Shown piece after piece: positions 1 to 7,993 of a stretch of DNA of 20,306 bases; within the stretch, counting starts at the first letter, position 1, and each line of letters starts with the position of its first letter. Made by a program: the position numbers and the translations under genes. The stretch covers positions 1 through 20,306 of the forward strand of contig CALAEY010000110.1 of NCBI GenBank assembly GCA_937891085.1, given 5' to 3'. The notes under the pieces were generated by a model. That model was not told where the DNA came from, ran no database searches, and worked only from the letters and a program-made list of their open reading frames with translations. The DNA comes from an uncultured Prevotellaceae bacterium. GTDB taxonomy: Bacteria; Bacteroidota; Bacteroidia; Bacteroidales; Bacteroidaceae.

Positions 1-245
1 GGTGCAACCCTTTTCATTCCCTTTGGCGAACTAAGTCGCTCATGTACGTTTCATACTCAAAATAAAATAATTCTCTATTACTTCATTGCAAATGTAACAC
101 ATTTATCTCTAACATGAAATAATTTTCGGGAATTCCAAAGAAATTATAAATGGAGGGGCATGCAGGCGCTCCCACATACCCCTCGCTCTTGAACTGGAAT
201 CTAGCATAATCGCAGCCAAGTATTCTATTCTATATAGTTTCCTTT

Positions 246-267
246 AAAAAAAGCTCTCAGAGAGAGC
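246..267 (-). terminator. Leftward rho-independent terminator
   Basis: Read on the minus strand, GCTCTC-TCT-GAGAGC forms a 6-bp stem with a 3-base loop, followed at once by seven T residues (the A run at 246-252). This is the classic intrinsic terminator form. No gene recognised in the window reads into it, so it would end either an unseen small RNA or readthrough transcription from the right. Confidence 0.55.
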
Positions 268-364
268 ATCTATGCTCACTGGTGTGGGCATTTTTGCTCA
301 CAGCCTTGAACATTGTGAGCATTCAGTTGAGCTGTTTCCGGAAAACTTGCCATACTTCATTTTA

Positions 365-429
365 CCCTACACCCTCTTAACTCACTGATGCACTGACTAT
401 TGCACGCAAAAGGTGTAGGGGTGTAGGGG
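365..429. repeat. CCCTACACC / GGTGTAGGG inverted and tandem repeat
   Basis: CCCTACACC at 365-373 is the exact reverse complement of GGTGTAGGG at 412-420. The right arm is duplicated directly at 420-428, giving an 8-base tandem GGTGTAGG GGTGTAGG. The 38 bases between the arms show no gene. Its function is unknown. It may be a dispersed intergenic repeat, which a whole-genome search would show. Confidence 0.6.
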
Positions 430-686
430 TTTTGCGTTTCATTGCTCACGATGCACCCATAAGGGTTACTATGCAGGGCGCTTCTAGACCCAAACCTGAT
501 AATTGGGGAATTTTCAGTTTGTCTAAAACCAAGCGCCAAGTAAACGCTTTCACAATATGTATATCCCTCCCACCCTGTATATGGGCTTATGTCTACCCAC
601 ACAATCCCTAGGAAGGGACGATACAAAGATTTTTAGAAAAAAAACATAATCTTTGGAATAAACATAGCAATCTATGCTTTTTTCAC

Positions 687-694
687 TATATTTG
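687..694 (+). promoter_or_regulatory. Bacteroidetes -7 box for SGNH hydrolase gene
   Basis: TATATTTG fits the TAnnTTTG consensus and ends 22 bases before the ATG at 717. No TTTG or TTG box lies 19-21 bases upstream, so the -33 half is weak or absent. Confidence 0.45.
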
Positions 695-716
695 TTTACC
701 AAAACAATAAAACGCC

Positions 717-2483
717 ATGAGAAAGTACACCCTATTATATATGCTATGCTGCACACTAGTGCTACAAGCCCAAATGGTATGGCACAATCCGCTGAGTGGA
801 GATACGGCCAGAGTGCAAGGACGGGGATGGAATATGGAGGCTGGAGGCAACTACCACCGTTTTCCTGATCGGCTGAAGACATTGCTGCGCACGGAAGTGT
901 GGCAGCTCTCGAACAACAGCGCAGGGCTGCACGTGGACTTCTACTCCAATGCTCCAGAAATCATCGTGCGCTATACGGTGAGCGGAAACAAGACGCTGCC
1001 AAACCTCACCACCATCGCAGTAAGCGGACTGGACCTCTATGCCACTGACTCTAATGGAAAGACGGACTGGTGCGCCTGTCCTGGCAACTACAGTTTCGGA
1101 CAAGCCACAGCAGATACCATCACCTTCCACTACAAGGGCCTCACGTACCACAACCAGCACCGCTTAGGTAGCGAGTATCGCCTCTTCCTACCTCTCTACA
1201 ACACAGTGACATGGCTGGAGATAGGCACTCCAGAGGGCAGCACCTTCAAATGGAGCCCACTGAGTACAGAGAAGCCCATTGTGATCTATGGTACCTCCAT
1301 CGCCCAGGGAGCCTCTGCTTCACGCCCTGCTATGGCTTGGACAAACATCCTGCAACGCCGTCTGGATGCACCTATCTATAACTTAGGCTTCTCTGGCAAT
1401 GCCTGGATGGACGAGGCCGTGTTTGATGCCCTCAGCGAGACGGATGCACGGATGTATATCCTAGACTGCATGCCCAACATGTATCGGTGGAAAGAGGACA
1501 TCTACACTCGTACGTTGGCTGGCGTGAAGAAGCTGCGCCAAAAGAGCGAGGCCCCTATCCTGCTGGTGGAGAACGATGGCTATATGTATGGTACTACCAA
1601 CCCCTCTATCGCTGAGGAAACCAAGGTAACCAACGAGGAACTGCATCGGGTCTACGAAGCCCTTTTGCAACAAGGGGTGAAGAATCTCTACTACCTCACG
1701 ATGGAGGAAATAGGCCTCACACCCGACTCTCAGGTGGACGGATGGCACGCCTCCGATGTAGGCATGGAGCAATATGCTGCTGCCTACATGACGAAGATCA
1801 TGGATATACTAGACCTTCACCCATTGACTGACTACGTCGCCGTGCGCCAACGTCGTGAGCCTGCCACTTATGAATGGAACGAGCGCCATGAATCCGTGCT
1901 GCAGCGCCATCGCACCATCCAGCCCGATGTGCTGATGATAGGCAACTCCATCATGCACTACTGGGCAGGAGAGCCCTCGCATCGCATCCATCGCAATGTG
2001 GAAGCTTGGAATCGCCTTTTCGAGGGCATGCAAGTCACCAACATGGGCTTCGGATGGGATCGCATAGAGAATGTGCTCTGGCGCATCCAGCATGGTGAGC
2101 TCGATGGTATAAGCCCCAAGCACATCTGCCTGATGATAGGCACCAATAACATCAGCATCCGTGAGAAGCCTGAGAAGATAGCCAGAGGCATCACGGAGCT
2201 GGCAGACGCCATACGCAGAAAGCAGCCACAGGCACACCTCCACGTGCTTACAGTCTTCCCTCGCAAGGACATGAATGCCGATGTGAAGGCAGTAAACCAA
2301 CTCCTGAAGCAGATGCTACACACAGATGCCCTTACAGATCTGATAGACATGACTTCTGCGCTCACGCTTCCAAATGGCCAGATAGACCCCTCGCTCTATG
2401 GCACAGACGGCCTCCATCCAGCTGCCAAAGGGTACGAAAAAGTGGCTGAAACGCTAAAAAAAGTAATATTTCAACCAAATTAA
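717..2483 (+). CDS. Exported two-domain SGNH/GDSL hydrolase
   Basis: 588 residues. A hydrophobic leader (residues 1-18, ending LQA before Q19) suggests export to the periplasm. Residues about 20-180 form a beta-rich N-terminal region with a GLDLY motif, as in the SGNH N-terminal module. The first SGNH domain (about 185-365) has YGTSIAQG with nucleophile Ser194, a conserved Gly near 224-227 and DGWH (Asp341, His344). The second SGNH domain (about 390-580) has MIGNSI with Ser411, NMGFGWDR, the GTNN block (475-478) and DGLH (Asp564, His567). Both domains therefore keep a full catalytic set, which is known from Bacteroidales proteins of this layout. Likely an esterase, for example a carbohydrate deacetylase; the substrate cannot be read from sequence. 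The ATG at 717 is chosen because it gives an intact leader and lies 22 bases after a -7 box. It is transcribed alone, followed by the promoter of the next gene. Confidence 0.88.
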   Translation: MRKYTLLYMLCCTLVLQAQMVWHNPLSGDTARVQGRGWNMEAGGNYHRFPDRLKTLLRTEVWQLSNNSAGLHVDFYSNAPEIIVRYTVSGNKTLPNLTTIAVSGLDLYATDSNGKTDWCACPGNYSFGQATADTITFHYKGLTYHNQHRLGSEYRLFLPLYNTVTWLEIGTPEGSTFKWSPLSTEKPIVIYGTSIAQGASASRPAMAWTNILQRRLDAPIYNLGFSGNAWMDEAVFDALSETDARMYILDCMPNMYRWKEDIYTRTLAGVKKLRQKSEAPILLVENDGYMYGTTNPSIAEETKVTNEELHRVYEALLQQGVKNLYYLTMEEIGLTPDSQVDGWHASDVGMEQYAAAYMTKIMDILDLHPLTDYVAVRQRREPATYEWNERHESVLQRHRTIQPDVLMIGNSIMHYWAGEPSHRIHRNVEAWNRLFEGMQVTNMGFGWDRIENVLWRIQHGELDGISPKHICLMIGTNNISIREKPEKIARGITELADAIRRKQPQAHLHVLTVFPRKDMNADVKAVNQLLKQMLHTDALTDLIDMTSALTLPNGQIDPSLYGTDGLHPAAKGYEKVAETLKKVIFQPN

Positions 2484-2513
2484 AAAATGTATCATCTTTT
2501 TAACATAGAAGTA

Positions 2514-2544
2514 TTTGATATATAAAATATTTTTTGTACATTTG
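2514..2544 (+). promoter_or_regulatory. Full Bacteroidetes promoter (-33/-7)
   Basis: TTTG at 2514-2517, a 19-base spacer, then TACATTTG at 2537-2544. This is the consensus sigma-70-type (RpoD, Bacteroidetes) arrangement. It lies in an AT-rich gap and drives the small gene at 2586. Confidence 0.75.
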
Positions 2545-2585
2545 ACAAAGTTAAAAAACAAACAACACAAAGGAGGTTCAAAACC

Positions 2586-2792
2586 ATGATGTTCAACAAA
2601 GACAGTATCGTCAACAACAGCCGGAAGCTCTATGCTACCATGAAAAGAATGTATCACTATTCGTTCAGCGACCTTCAAGGAGAAAGTCAACTGAATGACA
2701 CAGACCTCTGCTTAGCCATTGGTCAGTTATTGCAAGAAGGAAAGCTGATGCAACGAAAGGGTACAGACGGCATTTACTATCTGGTTGCCTAA
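2586..2792 (+). CDS. Small winged-helix-like protein (DUF2582-like)
   Basis: 68 residues with no signal peptide and no membrane segment. The order helix (about 6-20), short helix with FSDLQ (about 27-31), helix DTDLCLAIGQLLQEGKL (about 38-54) and a beta hairpin (KGTDGIYYLV) fits a winged helix-turn-helix of the DUF2582 type, found as single-domain small proteins in Bacteroidetes. It could bind DNA; no target is visible. The start at 2586 is favoured over the in-frame ATG at 2589 because an unusually strong Shine-Dalgarno (AGGAGG, 2571-2576) lies 9 bases upstream. The gene has its own promoter at 2514-2544 and its own terminator at 2801-2829, so it is a single-gene transcript. Family assignment is from pattern memory and is moderate. 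Confidence 0.75.
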   Translation: MMFNKDSIVNNSRKLYATMKRMYHYSFSDLQGESQLNDTDLCLAIGQLLQEGKLMQRKGTDGIYYLVA

Positions 2793-2800
2793 AGAAAGAA

Positions 2801-2829
2801 AAATAGCGAGGTCGACGGCCTCGCTATTT
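2801..2829. terminator. Bidirectional terminator hairpin
   Basis: AAATAGCGAGG (2801-2811) pairs perfectly with CCTCGCTATTT (2819-2829) around a 7-base loop. A T-rich run follows on the plus strand, and an A-rich run precedes it (T-rich for the minus strand). It sits between the convergent genes ending at 2792 and 2892 and can serve both. Confidence 0.85.
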
Positions 2830-2891
2830 CTCTTATTACGTGTTGCTTTCTACATCGTTCCTTGTCTTCTAAGGGAGGGATTATTTTTCAT

Positions 2892-4229
2892 TTACAATAT
2901 CAAGCCCGACTCTCCATGAACGGTGATCAAGTCCCCAAAGCCCATCTCTTCTGCAAAGTCCTCCAGCAGGGCATACTCATCACCTGGCTGCGGATCATCC
3001 TCCAGATAGTCGATGAACTCCTCATACAGGCGGTCCACCTTCTGATACTCCTTCTCATTGCCGTGGTACTCACTCACCACATTGATGCCATAGAGGTTGG
3101 CATAATACAGCGAAGCGATAAGCACCATCAGGCGACTGGCATTCACCACTGTCTGAGGCATCAGGTCCAACTCCTTGCTGGGACGGATGGCCGTGAGGCT
3201 CTCCTGCTCTTGACGCGTGAGGAAGAGCAACTGCATGGGGCGCAGCTGAGGATATTCAAAGTAGATGCGATCTTCCACGATGAGGTCGTGAATGAAGTTC
3301 ATCAGTTGGTAACTGAATCCATCTGCCACGCCACGCTTGAAGGCCTCTAAGCTCTCAGGACGCATCTTTGAGGCAAAGTTGCTGAAGAATACGCCAAAAC
3401 GCCTGTTGAAGTTAGCCAGATTCGTAGAGGTAAACTCCACCACCTTATTCTTTCCACGCATACGCGCTTCTTGCACCATCTGCAGACGAATGAGCTTTCG
3501 CATCACTAAGTAAACTGTAAATGGCAGGTTGGACTGATACTTTATCTCATGGGGCTCATTACCTTGAGCCTTGGCCACTTGGAGTATGGCAGAATGCACG
3601 ATGCTATCATCCGCAGTGATGTTGATTTGCTTGCCATCAGCCTGTTCCAGTTTCGCCTTCAGGCCATCGATCACAGGCTTGAAGTCTCTCTCGCTGACCA
3701 ACTTTTCCGACAGGGAAACCAGCAGTCGCAGCAGGTTGTCGCGCGTGCCAGAATTGTCCACCGCCTGAAGTGTCTTCTGCGTGCCATCCATACAAACCTG
3801 GAATGCCCGCTCTGTATCACCCTGCTGGAAGTAAGCCAGTGCCCTGCCATAGTGCGCATTCACATAGTAAGGATTGCGCTCCAACGCCTGCTCAAACAGG
3901 CGGATGGCCTCTCCAAACTCCTTGCGATCCAAGCAGGCAGCCCCCACGTTGGTCACAGCGATGAAGTTCAGAGGGTCATACTCTATCGCCTTCCGATAGT
4001 AACCCTCTGCCTCCTCAGGCTTTCCTGCAGCCAGATACACATTACCCAGCTGCACCAGTGCTGTCACGCCAGCAGGTGTCTCCTCTATCTCCAGCTCAGC
4101 CCCGTCCTCAGTGAGCTTCACCACAGGCTTGTAAGCCAACTCTTCAAAAGCTTTTCCTATCTCGTTTTTCAGCTCCTCCAGCGTCTTGGCACCAAAGGCA
4201 TTTTCTGTGAGTTTCAGTAAAATTATCAT
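2892..4229 (-). CDS. Tetratricopeptide repeat protein
   Basis: 445 residues, no signal peptide, probably cytoplasmic. Three TPR units are clear: about residues 53-86 (ends AIEYDP), 87-120 (ends ALERNP) and 121-154, each with the usual small/aromatic pattern. The N-terminal 50 residues are acidic and helical. The C-terminal region (about 225-445) is mostly helical, holds two Cys-free conserved-looking blocks (NRRFGVFF and YANLYGINVV) and ends in an acidic tail (DDPQPGDEYALLEDF); I recognise no domain there. TPR proteins usually scaffold protein contacts, so a role beyond that is not supported. The ATG at 4229 gives the longest sensible frame. A weak -7-like TATATTCG lies on the minus strand at 4259-4252. 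It converges with the small gene ending at 2792 and is divergent from the GH127 gene. Confidence 0.85.
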   Translation of the reverse strand: MIILLKLTENAFGAKTLEELKNEIGKAFEELAYKPVVKLTEDGAELEIEETPAGVTALVQLGNVYLAAGKPEEAEGYYRKAIEYDPLNFIAVTNVGAACLDRKEFGEAIRLFEQALERNPYYVNAHYGRALAYFQQGDTERAFQVCMDGTQKTLQAVDNSGTRDNLLRLLVSLSEKLVSERDFKPVIDGLKAKLEQADGKQINITADDSIVHSAILQVAKAQGNEPHEIKYQSNLPFTVYLVMRKLIRLQMVQEARMRGKNKVVEFTSTNLANFNRRFGVFFSNFASKMRPESLEAFKRGVADGFSYQLMNFIHDLIVEDRIYFEYPQLRPMQLLFLTRQEQESLTAIRPSKELDLMPQTVVNASRLMVLIASLYYANLYGINVVSEYHGNEKEYQKVDRLYEEFIDYLEDDPQPGDEYALLEDFAEEMGFGDLITVHGESGLIL

Positions 4230-4384
4230 AAGTCTTTCAGAATTTATGGTGCGAATATACGAATAATTTGAAACAATCTCATATCTTTGTCGAAATTAAA
4301 AGTGAAAGATGATGTATTACTATCAGCATCTTATTTCTGCATTTTTCAGGGTGCGAAGATAGTGAATTATTGGCAAACTTATAT

Positions 4385-4392
4385 TATCTTTG
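4385..4392 (+). promoter_or_regulatory. -7 box for GH127 gene
   Basis: TATCTTTG ends 27 bases before the ATG at 4420. A second TATCTTTG at 4282-4289 could be an alternative upstream start. Neither has a well-placed -33 TTTG. Confidence 0.5.
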
Positions 4393-4419
4393 CCTCTGCA
4401 ACCTTAAAAAACATACATT

Positions 4420-6480
4420 ATGAAAAGATTTCTTGTCACATGCATGACTTTCTCATTCGCTCTCTGCCTCTGCGCACAGACCACAGGCAATGGCTATCCA
4501 TATACGCAGGTTCCCTTTACAGCCGTGAAAGTAGCGCCAGAGTCGTTCTGGGGACAACGCATCAAGGCGGCCCGCGAGGTGACCATCCCTCTGGCTTTCA
4601 GCAAGTGCGAGAGCGAAGGGCGCTACAGGAATTTCGAGATGGCGGCCTATACGCTGCAGCATCCTGGACATGCAGGCCTTCAGACGGATGAATGGGACGT
4701 GAGCAAGTTCATGGGATATTCATTCGATGATACTGATGTCTATAAGACCATAGAAGGGGCCAGCTATGTGCTGCAGACCTATCCAGACAAGACGTTGGAA
4801 GCCTACATCGACAGCATCCTTGACATTGTGGCTGCTGCCCAAGAGCCCGATGGCTACCTTTATACGGCACGCACCATCAATCCTCAGAAACCTCACGAGT
4901 GGTCGGGCACCCATCGCTGGGAGAAGGACGAGGTACTGAGTCATGAACTTTACAACTTAGGCCACATGGTGGATGCTGCCTGCGCACACTATCAAGCCAC
5001 AGGTTCGCGGAAGTTTCTTGACATTGCCATGAAGTATGCCGACTGTGTGGTGCGTGAGGTTGGTCCTCGTGCTGGACAGGCATGCATCGTGCCTGGCCAT
5101 CAGATCGCAGAGATGGCGTTGGCACGTCTCTATGTGCTCACAGGCGAGAAGAAATACCTCGACGAGGCGAAGTTCTTCCTCGACTATCGAGGCAAGACAG
5201 AAATCAGCGATATCTACAGCCAGAGCCACCAGCCTGTGGTGGAGCAGACTGAGGCTTGGGGACATGCTGTGCGAGCTGGCTACATGTATGCCGGCATGGC
5301 TGATGTGGCTGCCCTGACAGGTGATGAGGGCTACATCAAGGCTATAGATGCCATCTGGCACAACATCGTGGAGCGTAAGTACTACCTTACTGGAGGCGTG
5401 GGAGCCCGTCATGCTGGTGAGGCGTTCGGGGCGGATTATGAATTACCTAATCTCACAGCCTATAATGAAACTTGTGCTGCTATTGCACAGGTTTACCTCA
5501 ATGAGCGCATGTTCCTGCTGCATGGCGATGCCAAGTATATCGACTGCCTGGAGCGTACCTTATATAATGGTGTAATCAGTGGCATGAGCGTAGACGGTGG
5601 AAAGTTCTTCTACCCCAACCCACTCTGCTCCGATGGTGTGTATAAGTTCAACTCTGAGGGCACCACTACCCGCCAAGACTGGTTTGGCTGCGCCTGCTGC
5701 CCCAGCAACTTGTGTCGCTTCATCCCTTCCGTGCCTGGCTATATCTATGCGGTGAAGGACAAGAATCTGTATGTCAACCTCTTCACTGCCAACACAGCCA
5801 CCCTGCAAGTAGAGGGGCGTGATGTTACGCTGGAGGAGACCACCCAATATCCTTGGGATGGATACATCAGTCTGCGCATCGCCCAGAATCGGGCATCCGA
5901 CTTCACCCTGATGGTGCGCATCCCTGGGTGGGTACGTGGCAGCGTTGTGCCCAGCGACCTCTACAGCTACAGCGATGCAGAGCAGCTCTCCTACACCATC
6001 TCCGTGAATGGCGAGACACTCACCACACCAGTCAATGCCCAGGGCTATGTACCTATCTCTCGTAAGTGGAAGAAGGGCGATGTGGTACGCATCCAATTCG
6101 ATATGAAGCCTCGCACCGTGACAGCCAGTCAGAAGGTGAAGGATGATCGTGGGCGTGTAGCTGTGGAGCGTGGTCCGTTGGTCTATTGTGCAGAGGCGAC
6201 AGACAATGCGGGACTCAGCACCCGCTCTGTGCTGCTGCCTCGCCACATCCAGTTCCAAGAGTTGCCCGCCTCTCCTATCCAGAACACAGAGGGCGATGGG
6301 CAGACTTTCTACGTCACCAAGCTCACCACAGTTGCTCAGACAGTCAGCCTGAATGCTGAAGGCAAGCTCACCACAGGAGAGACCAAGCTTACCTTGATTC
6401 CCTATTACGCCTGGAATCATCGTGGCACCACCTCTATGGATGTATGGTTGGCGCAGAGCATCGCAGCCCTCAGTGAATGA
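4420..6480 (+). CDS. GH127 beta-L-arabinofuranosidase (DUF1680 family), exported
   Basis: 686 residues, the usual length for the family. Leader MKRFLVTCMTFSFALCLCAQ suggests export (cleavage near residue 20). The catalytic part is an (alpha/alpha)6 barrel (about 35-435), followed by beta-sandwich domains. Key residues line up with those known for HypBA1 (Glu322, Glu338, Cys340, Cys417, Cys418): here Glu334 in GEAFG (acid/base), Glu350 and Cys352 in NETCA, and Cys426-Cys427 in CACCPSN. The 16-residue spacing of the two Glu is the same. The zinc-thiolate nucleophile site is thus intact. Family members release beta-L-arabinofuranose from plant glycans such as hydroxyproline-linked arabino-oligosaccharides or pectin side chains. 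No SusC/SusD pair lies in the window, so the substrate is open. It is followed by manA under a separate promoter. Confidence 0.92.
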   Translation: MKRFLVTCMTFSFALCLCAQTTGNGYPYTQVPFTAVKVAPESFWGQRIKAAREVTIPLAFSKCESEGRYRNFEMAAYTLQHPGHAGLQTDEWDVSKFMGYSFDDTDVYKTIEGASYVLQTYPDKTLEAYIDSILDIVAAAQEPDGYLYTARTINPQKPHEWSGTHRWEKDEVLSHELYNLGHMVDAACAHYQATGSRKFLDIAMKYADCVVREVGPRAGQACIVPGHQIAEMALARLYVLTGEKKYLDEAKFFLDYRGKTEISDIYSQSHQPVVEQTEAWGHAVRAGYMYAGMADVAALTGDEGYIKAIDAIWHNIVERKYYLTGGVGARHAGEAFGADYELPNLTAYNETCAAIAQVYLNERMFLLHGDAKYIDCLERTLYNGVISGMSVDGGKFFYPNPLCSDGVYKFNSEGTTTRQDWFGCACCPSNLCRFIPSVPGYIYAVKDKNLYVNLFTANTATLQVEGRDVTLEETTQYPWDGYISLRIAQNRASDFTLMVRIPGWVRGSVVPSDLYSYSDAEQLSYTISVNGETLTTPVNAQGYVPISRKWKKGDVVRIQFDMKPRTVTASQKVKDDRGRVAVERGPLVYCAEATDNAGLSTRSVLLPRHIQFQELPASPIQNTEGDGQTFYVTKLTTVAQTVSLNAEGKLTTGETKLTLIPYYAWNHRGTTSMDVWLAQSIAALSE

Positions 6481-6517
6481 TTTTCCACAAAAAATGACAG
6501 CATATTCCGAAAATCAT

Positions 6518-6525
6518 TATCTTTG
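6518..6525 (+). promoter_or_regulatory. -7 box for manA
   Basis: TATCTTTG followed by GC, as in many Bacteroidetes promoters. It lies 78 bases before the manA ATG, leaving a leader of about 70 bases that contains the AT-rich repeat tract. The -33 half is not clear. Confidence 0.55.
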
Positions 6526-6537
6526 CAAGCGAAATTC

Positions 6538-6603
6538 GTCAATTCACAATTGACAATTCACAATGCATAATTTATAATTCATAATTTATAATTCATAATT
6601 GAC
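6538..6603. repeat. AT-rich repeat tract in manA leader
   Basis: Starts with the palindrome GTCAATT-CAC-AATTGAC (6538-6554). Then the 14-mer CATAATTTATAATT occurs twice in tandem (6566-6579, 6580-6593), followed by CATAATTGAC, which ends directly at the ATG. AATTGAC therefore occurs at both ends of the tract. All of it lies inside the likely 5' leader of manA. Confidence 0.8.
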
Positions 6604-7584
6604 ATGAAACCCTACAAGTTTGCACCATATCTTAAGACCACCATCTGGGGAGGCTACCAGATAGCCCCTTTCAAAGGCATCTACACAGCACAGCCCAACA
6701 TTGGCGAGAGCTGGGAAATCAGTGGCGTGCCTGGTCATGAAAGCGTAGCCATAGATCGTGGCATCATCAACGACGTCGATCTGGGTCTGAATCTTACTGA
6801 GCTGATCGATAAGTACAAAGGTCTGCTCGTGGGCGAGAAAGTCTATAAGAAGTTTGGCAACAAATTCCCTCTGCTGGTGAAGTTCATCGACTCCCGTCAG
6901 GACCTCTCCATCCAGGTACACCCCAACGATGAGTTGGCCATGAAGCGCCACGGATGTGCAGGAAAGACGGAGATGTGGTATGTCATCAAGAGCGATGTAG
7001 GCTCCAAAATCTATTCTGGTCTCAAGGAGAGCATCACGCCAGAGCAATATGAAGAGCTGGCCACCACTGAGCCTGTGAACGGGCGTTCGCAGATGATGGA
7101 TGTGATTGCCTGCCACGAGGCGCATCAAGGCGACCTCTTCTTCCTGCCTGCAGGTCGTCTGCATGCCATTGGCGCAGGCACCTTCTTGGCAGAGATTCAG
7201 CAGACCAGCGACATCACCTATCGCGTGTACGACTATGGTCGCAAGGACGCTCAGGGACATCCGCGTGAGCTTCACATCGAGGAGGCCAAGGAAGCCATCG
7301 ACTATCAGGTGTGGCCAGAATATCGCACCAGCTACGACTCTACCCGCCCTATCTCGCAGCTCATCAACTGCCCTTACTTCAACGTCAATCGCGTAGTGGT
7401 GCAGGTAGCTCAGCAGGTAGATCTGCATACCGACTCGTTCGTCGTGGTGGTTTGCCTCTGGGGCGAGGCCAATATCAACGGTATCAAGGTGCGTCAAGGA
7501 GAGACCTTGCTGGTGCCAGCCAGTGAGAACATCCTCTACATCTTCGGAAACGCCACCTTCCTCACTGCTACTATGGGATGGTAA
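6604..7584 (+). CDS. manA: Mannose-6-phosphate isomerase, class I
   Basis: 326 residues, cytoplasmic, typical of the short bacterial type I enzyme. It interconverts mannose 6-phosphate and fructose 6-phosphate, linking glycolysis to GDP-mannose/GDP-fucose supply or mannose use. A cupin-type zinc site is visible: Gln104 and His106 in the IQVHPND motif, Glu123 in KTEMWYV, and His187 in LPAGRLHAIG. The catalytic Arg207 lies in ITYRVYDYGR. The start is fixed by MKPYKFAPYLKTTIWGG, which aligns with the family N-terminus. A separate promoter (6518-6525) and a strong terminator (7605-7638) suggest a single-gene transcript. Confidence 0.95.
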   Translation: MKPYKFAPYLKTTIWGGYQIAPFKGIYTAQPNIGESWEISGVPGHESVAIDRGIINDVDLGLNLTELIDKYKGLLVGEKVYKKFGNKFPLLVKFIDSRQDLSIQVHPNDELAMKRHGCAGKTEMWYVIKSDVGSKIYSGLKESITPEQYEELATTEPVNGRSQMMDVIACHEAHQGDLFFLPAGRLHAIGAGTFLAEIQQTSDITYRVYDYGRKDAQGHPRELHIEEAKEAIDYQVWPEYRTSYDSTRPISQLINCPYFNVNRVVVQVAQQVDLHTDSFVVVVCLWGEANINGIKVRQGETLLVPASENILYIFGNATFLTATMGW

Positions 7585-7604
7585 GTTTGCAACAATAAAA
7601 GAAT

Positions 7605-7638
7605 GGGGGCGCCCACAAGGTGCCCCCTTTTCTCTTTT
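7605..7638 (+). terminator. Rho-independent terminator after manA
   Basis: GGGGGCGCC (7605-7613) pairs with GGTGCCCCC (7619-7627) with one G-T pair and a 5-base loop, followed by a T-rich run. On the minus strand it lies just past the antitoxin stop at 7647 and may also end that transcript. Confidence 0.85.
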
Positions 7639-7646
7639 CTGGGACT

Positions 7647-7976
7647 TCAGGCATGATGCTCTGCCACTACCATAGGCCTATACTCATACGTATACTCTTT
7701 GTGCTTCTTATATCCAGCAACCATGATTACATCTTGCCCCAAGGCTGCTGAAATCTTGCAAATTGTGGCTAAGGTCAGATTGTGAGTGCCTGACAACCAC
7801 CTACTGACTTCTGTCTCAGTCTTGCCCAGCAGCCTTGCCAGATCTTTCTGCGACATGCCCTTAGATTCCAGAATCTCGTAGATGCGGTTTGCAATAGCCA
7901 CAGACAGCTCCATCTGCATTTTCATCTCAGGAGAGATAGTACTGCGAATTTCATCCATCAATCTATTTGTCTTCAT
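7647..7976 (-). CDS. XRE-family HTH antitoxin-like protein
   Basis: 109 residues from the ATG at 7976. A longer frame would need a TTG at 7982 only one base from the Shine-Dalgarno; AAGGGG is 7 bases from the ATG, which decides the start. A helix-turn-helix of the XRE/Cro type covers about residues 35-85 (MSQKDLARLLGKTETEVSRW, then LTLATICKISAALGQ). The C-terminal tail is rich in Tyr/Lys. It is the second gene of an operon, 17 bases after the upstream putative toxin gene, the HigBA-like order of toxin first. By family knowledge such proteins neutralise the partner and repress their own promoter. The perfect inverted repeat around the operon promoter (8505-8554) is a plausible operator. The toxin-antitoxin role is inferred from context. 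Confidence 0.8.
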   Translation of the reverse strand: MKTNRLMDEIRSTISPEMKMQMELSVAIANRIYEILESKGMSQKDLARLLGKTETEVSRWLSGTHNLTLATICKISAALGQDVIMVAGYKKHKEYTYEYRPMVVAEHHA

Positions 7977-7993
7977 ACGCAATCCCCTTGTAG

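Larger units (their letters stand above)
1..716. other. Gene-free region with small repeats
   Basis: No coding region here is convincing. The open frames on the minus strand (about 357-626 and 550-882) begin at poor starts, overlap each other and match no family I recognise. What can be seen is a leftward terminator-like hairpin at 246-267, a short inverted and tandem repeat at 365-429, and the heptamer TGCTCAC at 273-279, 295-301 and 443-449 with its reverse complement at 315-321. The 295-301 and 315-321 copies can pair. The right end carries the promoter of the SGNH hydrolase gene. A short leftward RNA ending at 246 is possible but unproven. Confidence 0.5.

Noticed and set aside
357..626. 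Minus-strand open frame of 89 codons
   Set aside because: Starts at TTG, runs through the tandem GGTGTAGG repeat, no family recognised, overlaps another frame at 550-882.
550..882. Minus-strand open frame of 110 codons
   Set aside because: Overlaps the SGNH gene start and promoter; composition unlike a real protein.
2862..3350. Plus-strand frame opposite the TPR gene
   Set aside because: Antisense shadow; the TPR frame has clear repeats.
5560..6420. Minus-strand 286-codon frame opposite the GH127 gene
   Set aside because: Antisense shadow of a gene with an intact catalytic site.
7977..7982. Longer antitoxin start at TTG 7982
   Set aside because: Only one base from the Shine-Dalgarno; the ATG at 7976 has proper spacing.
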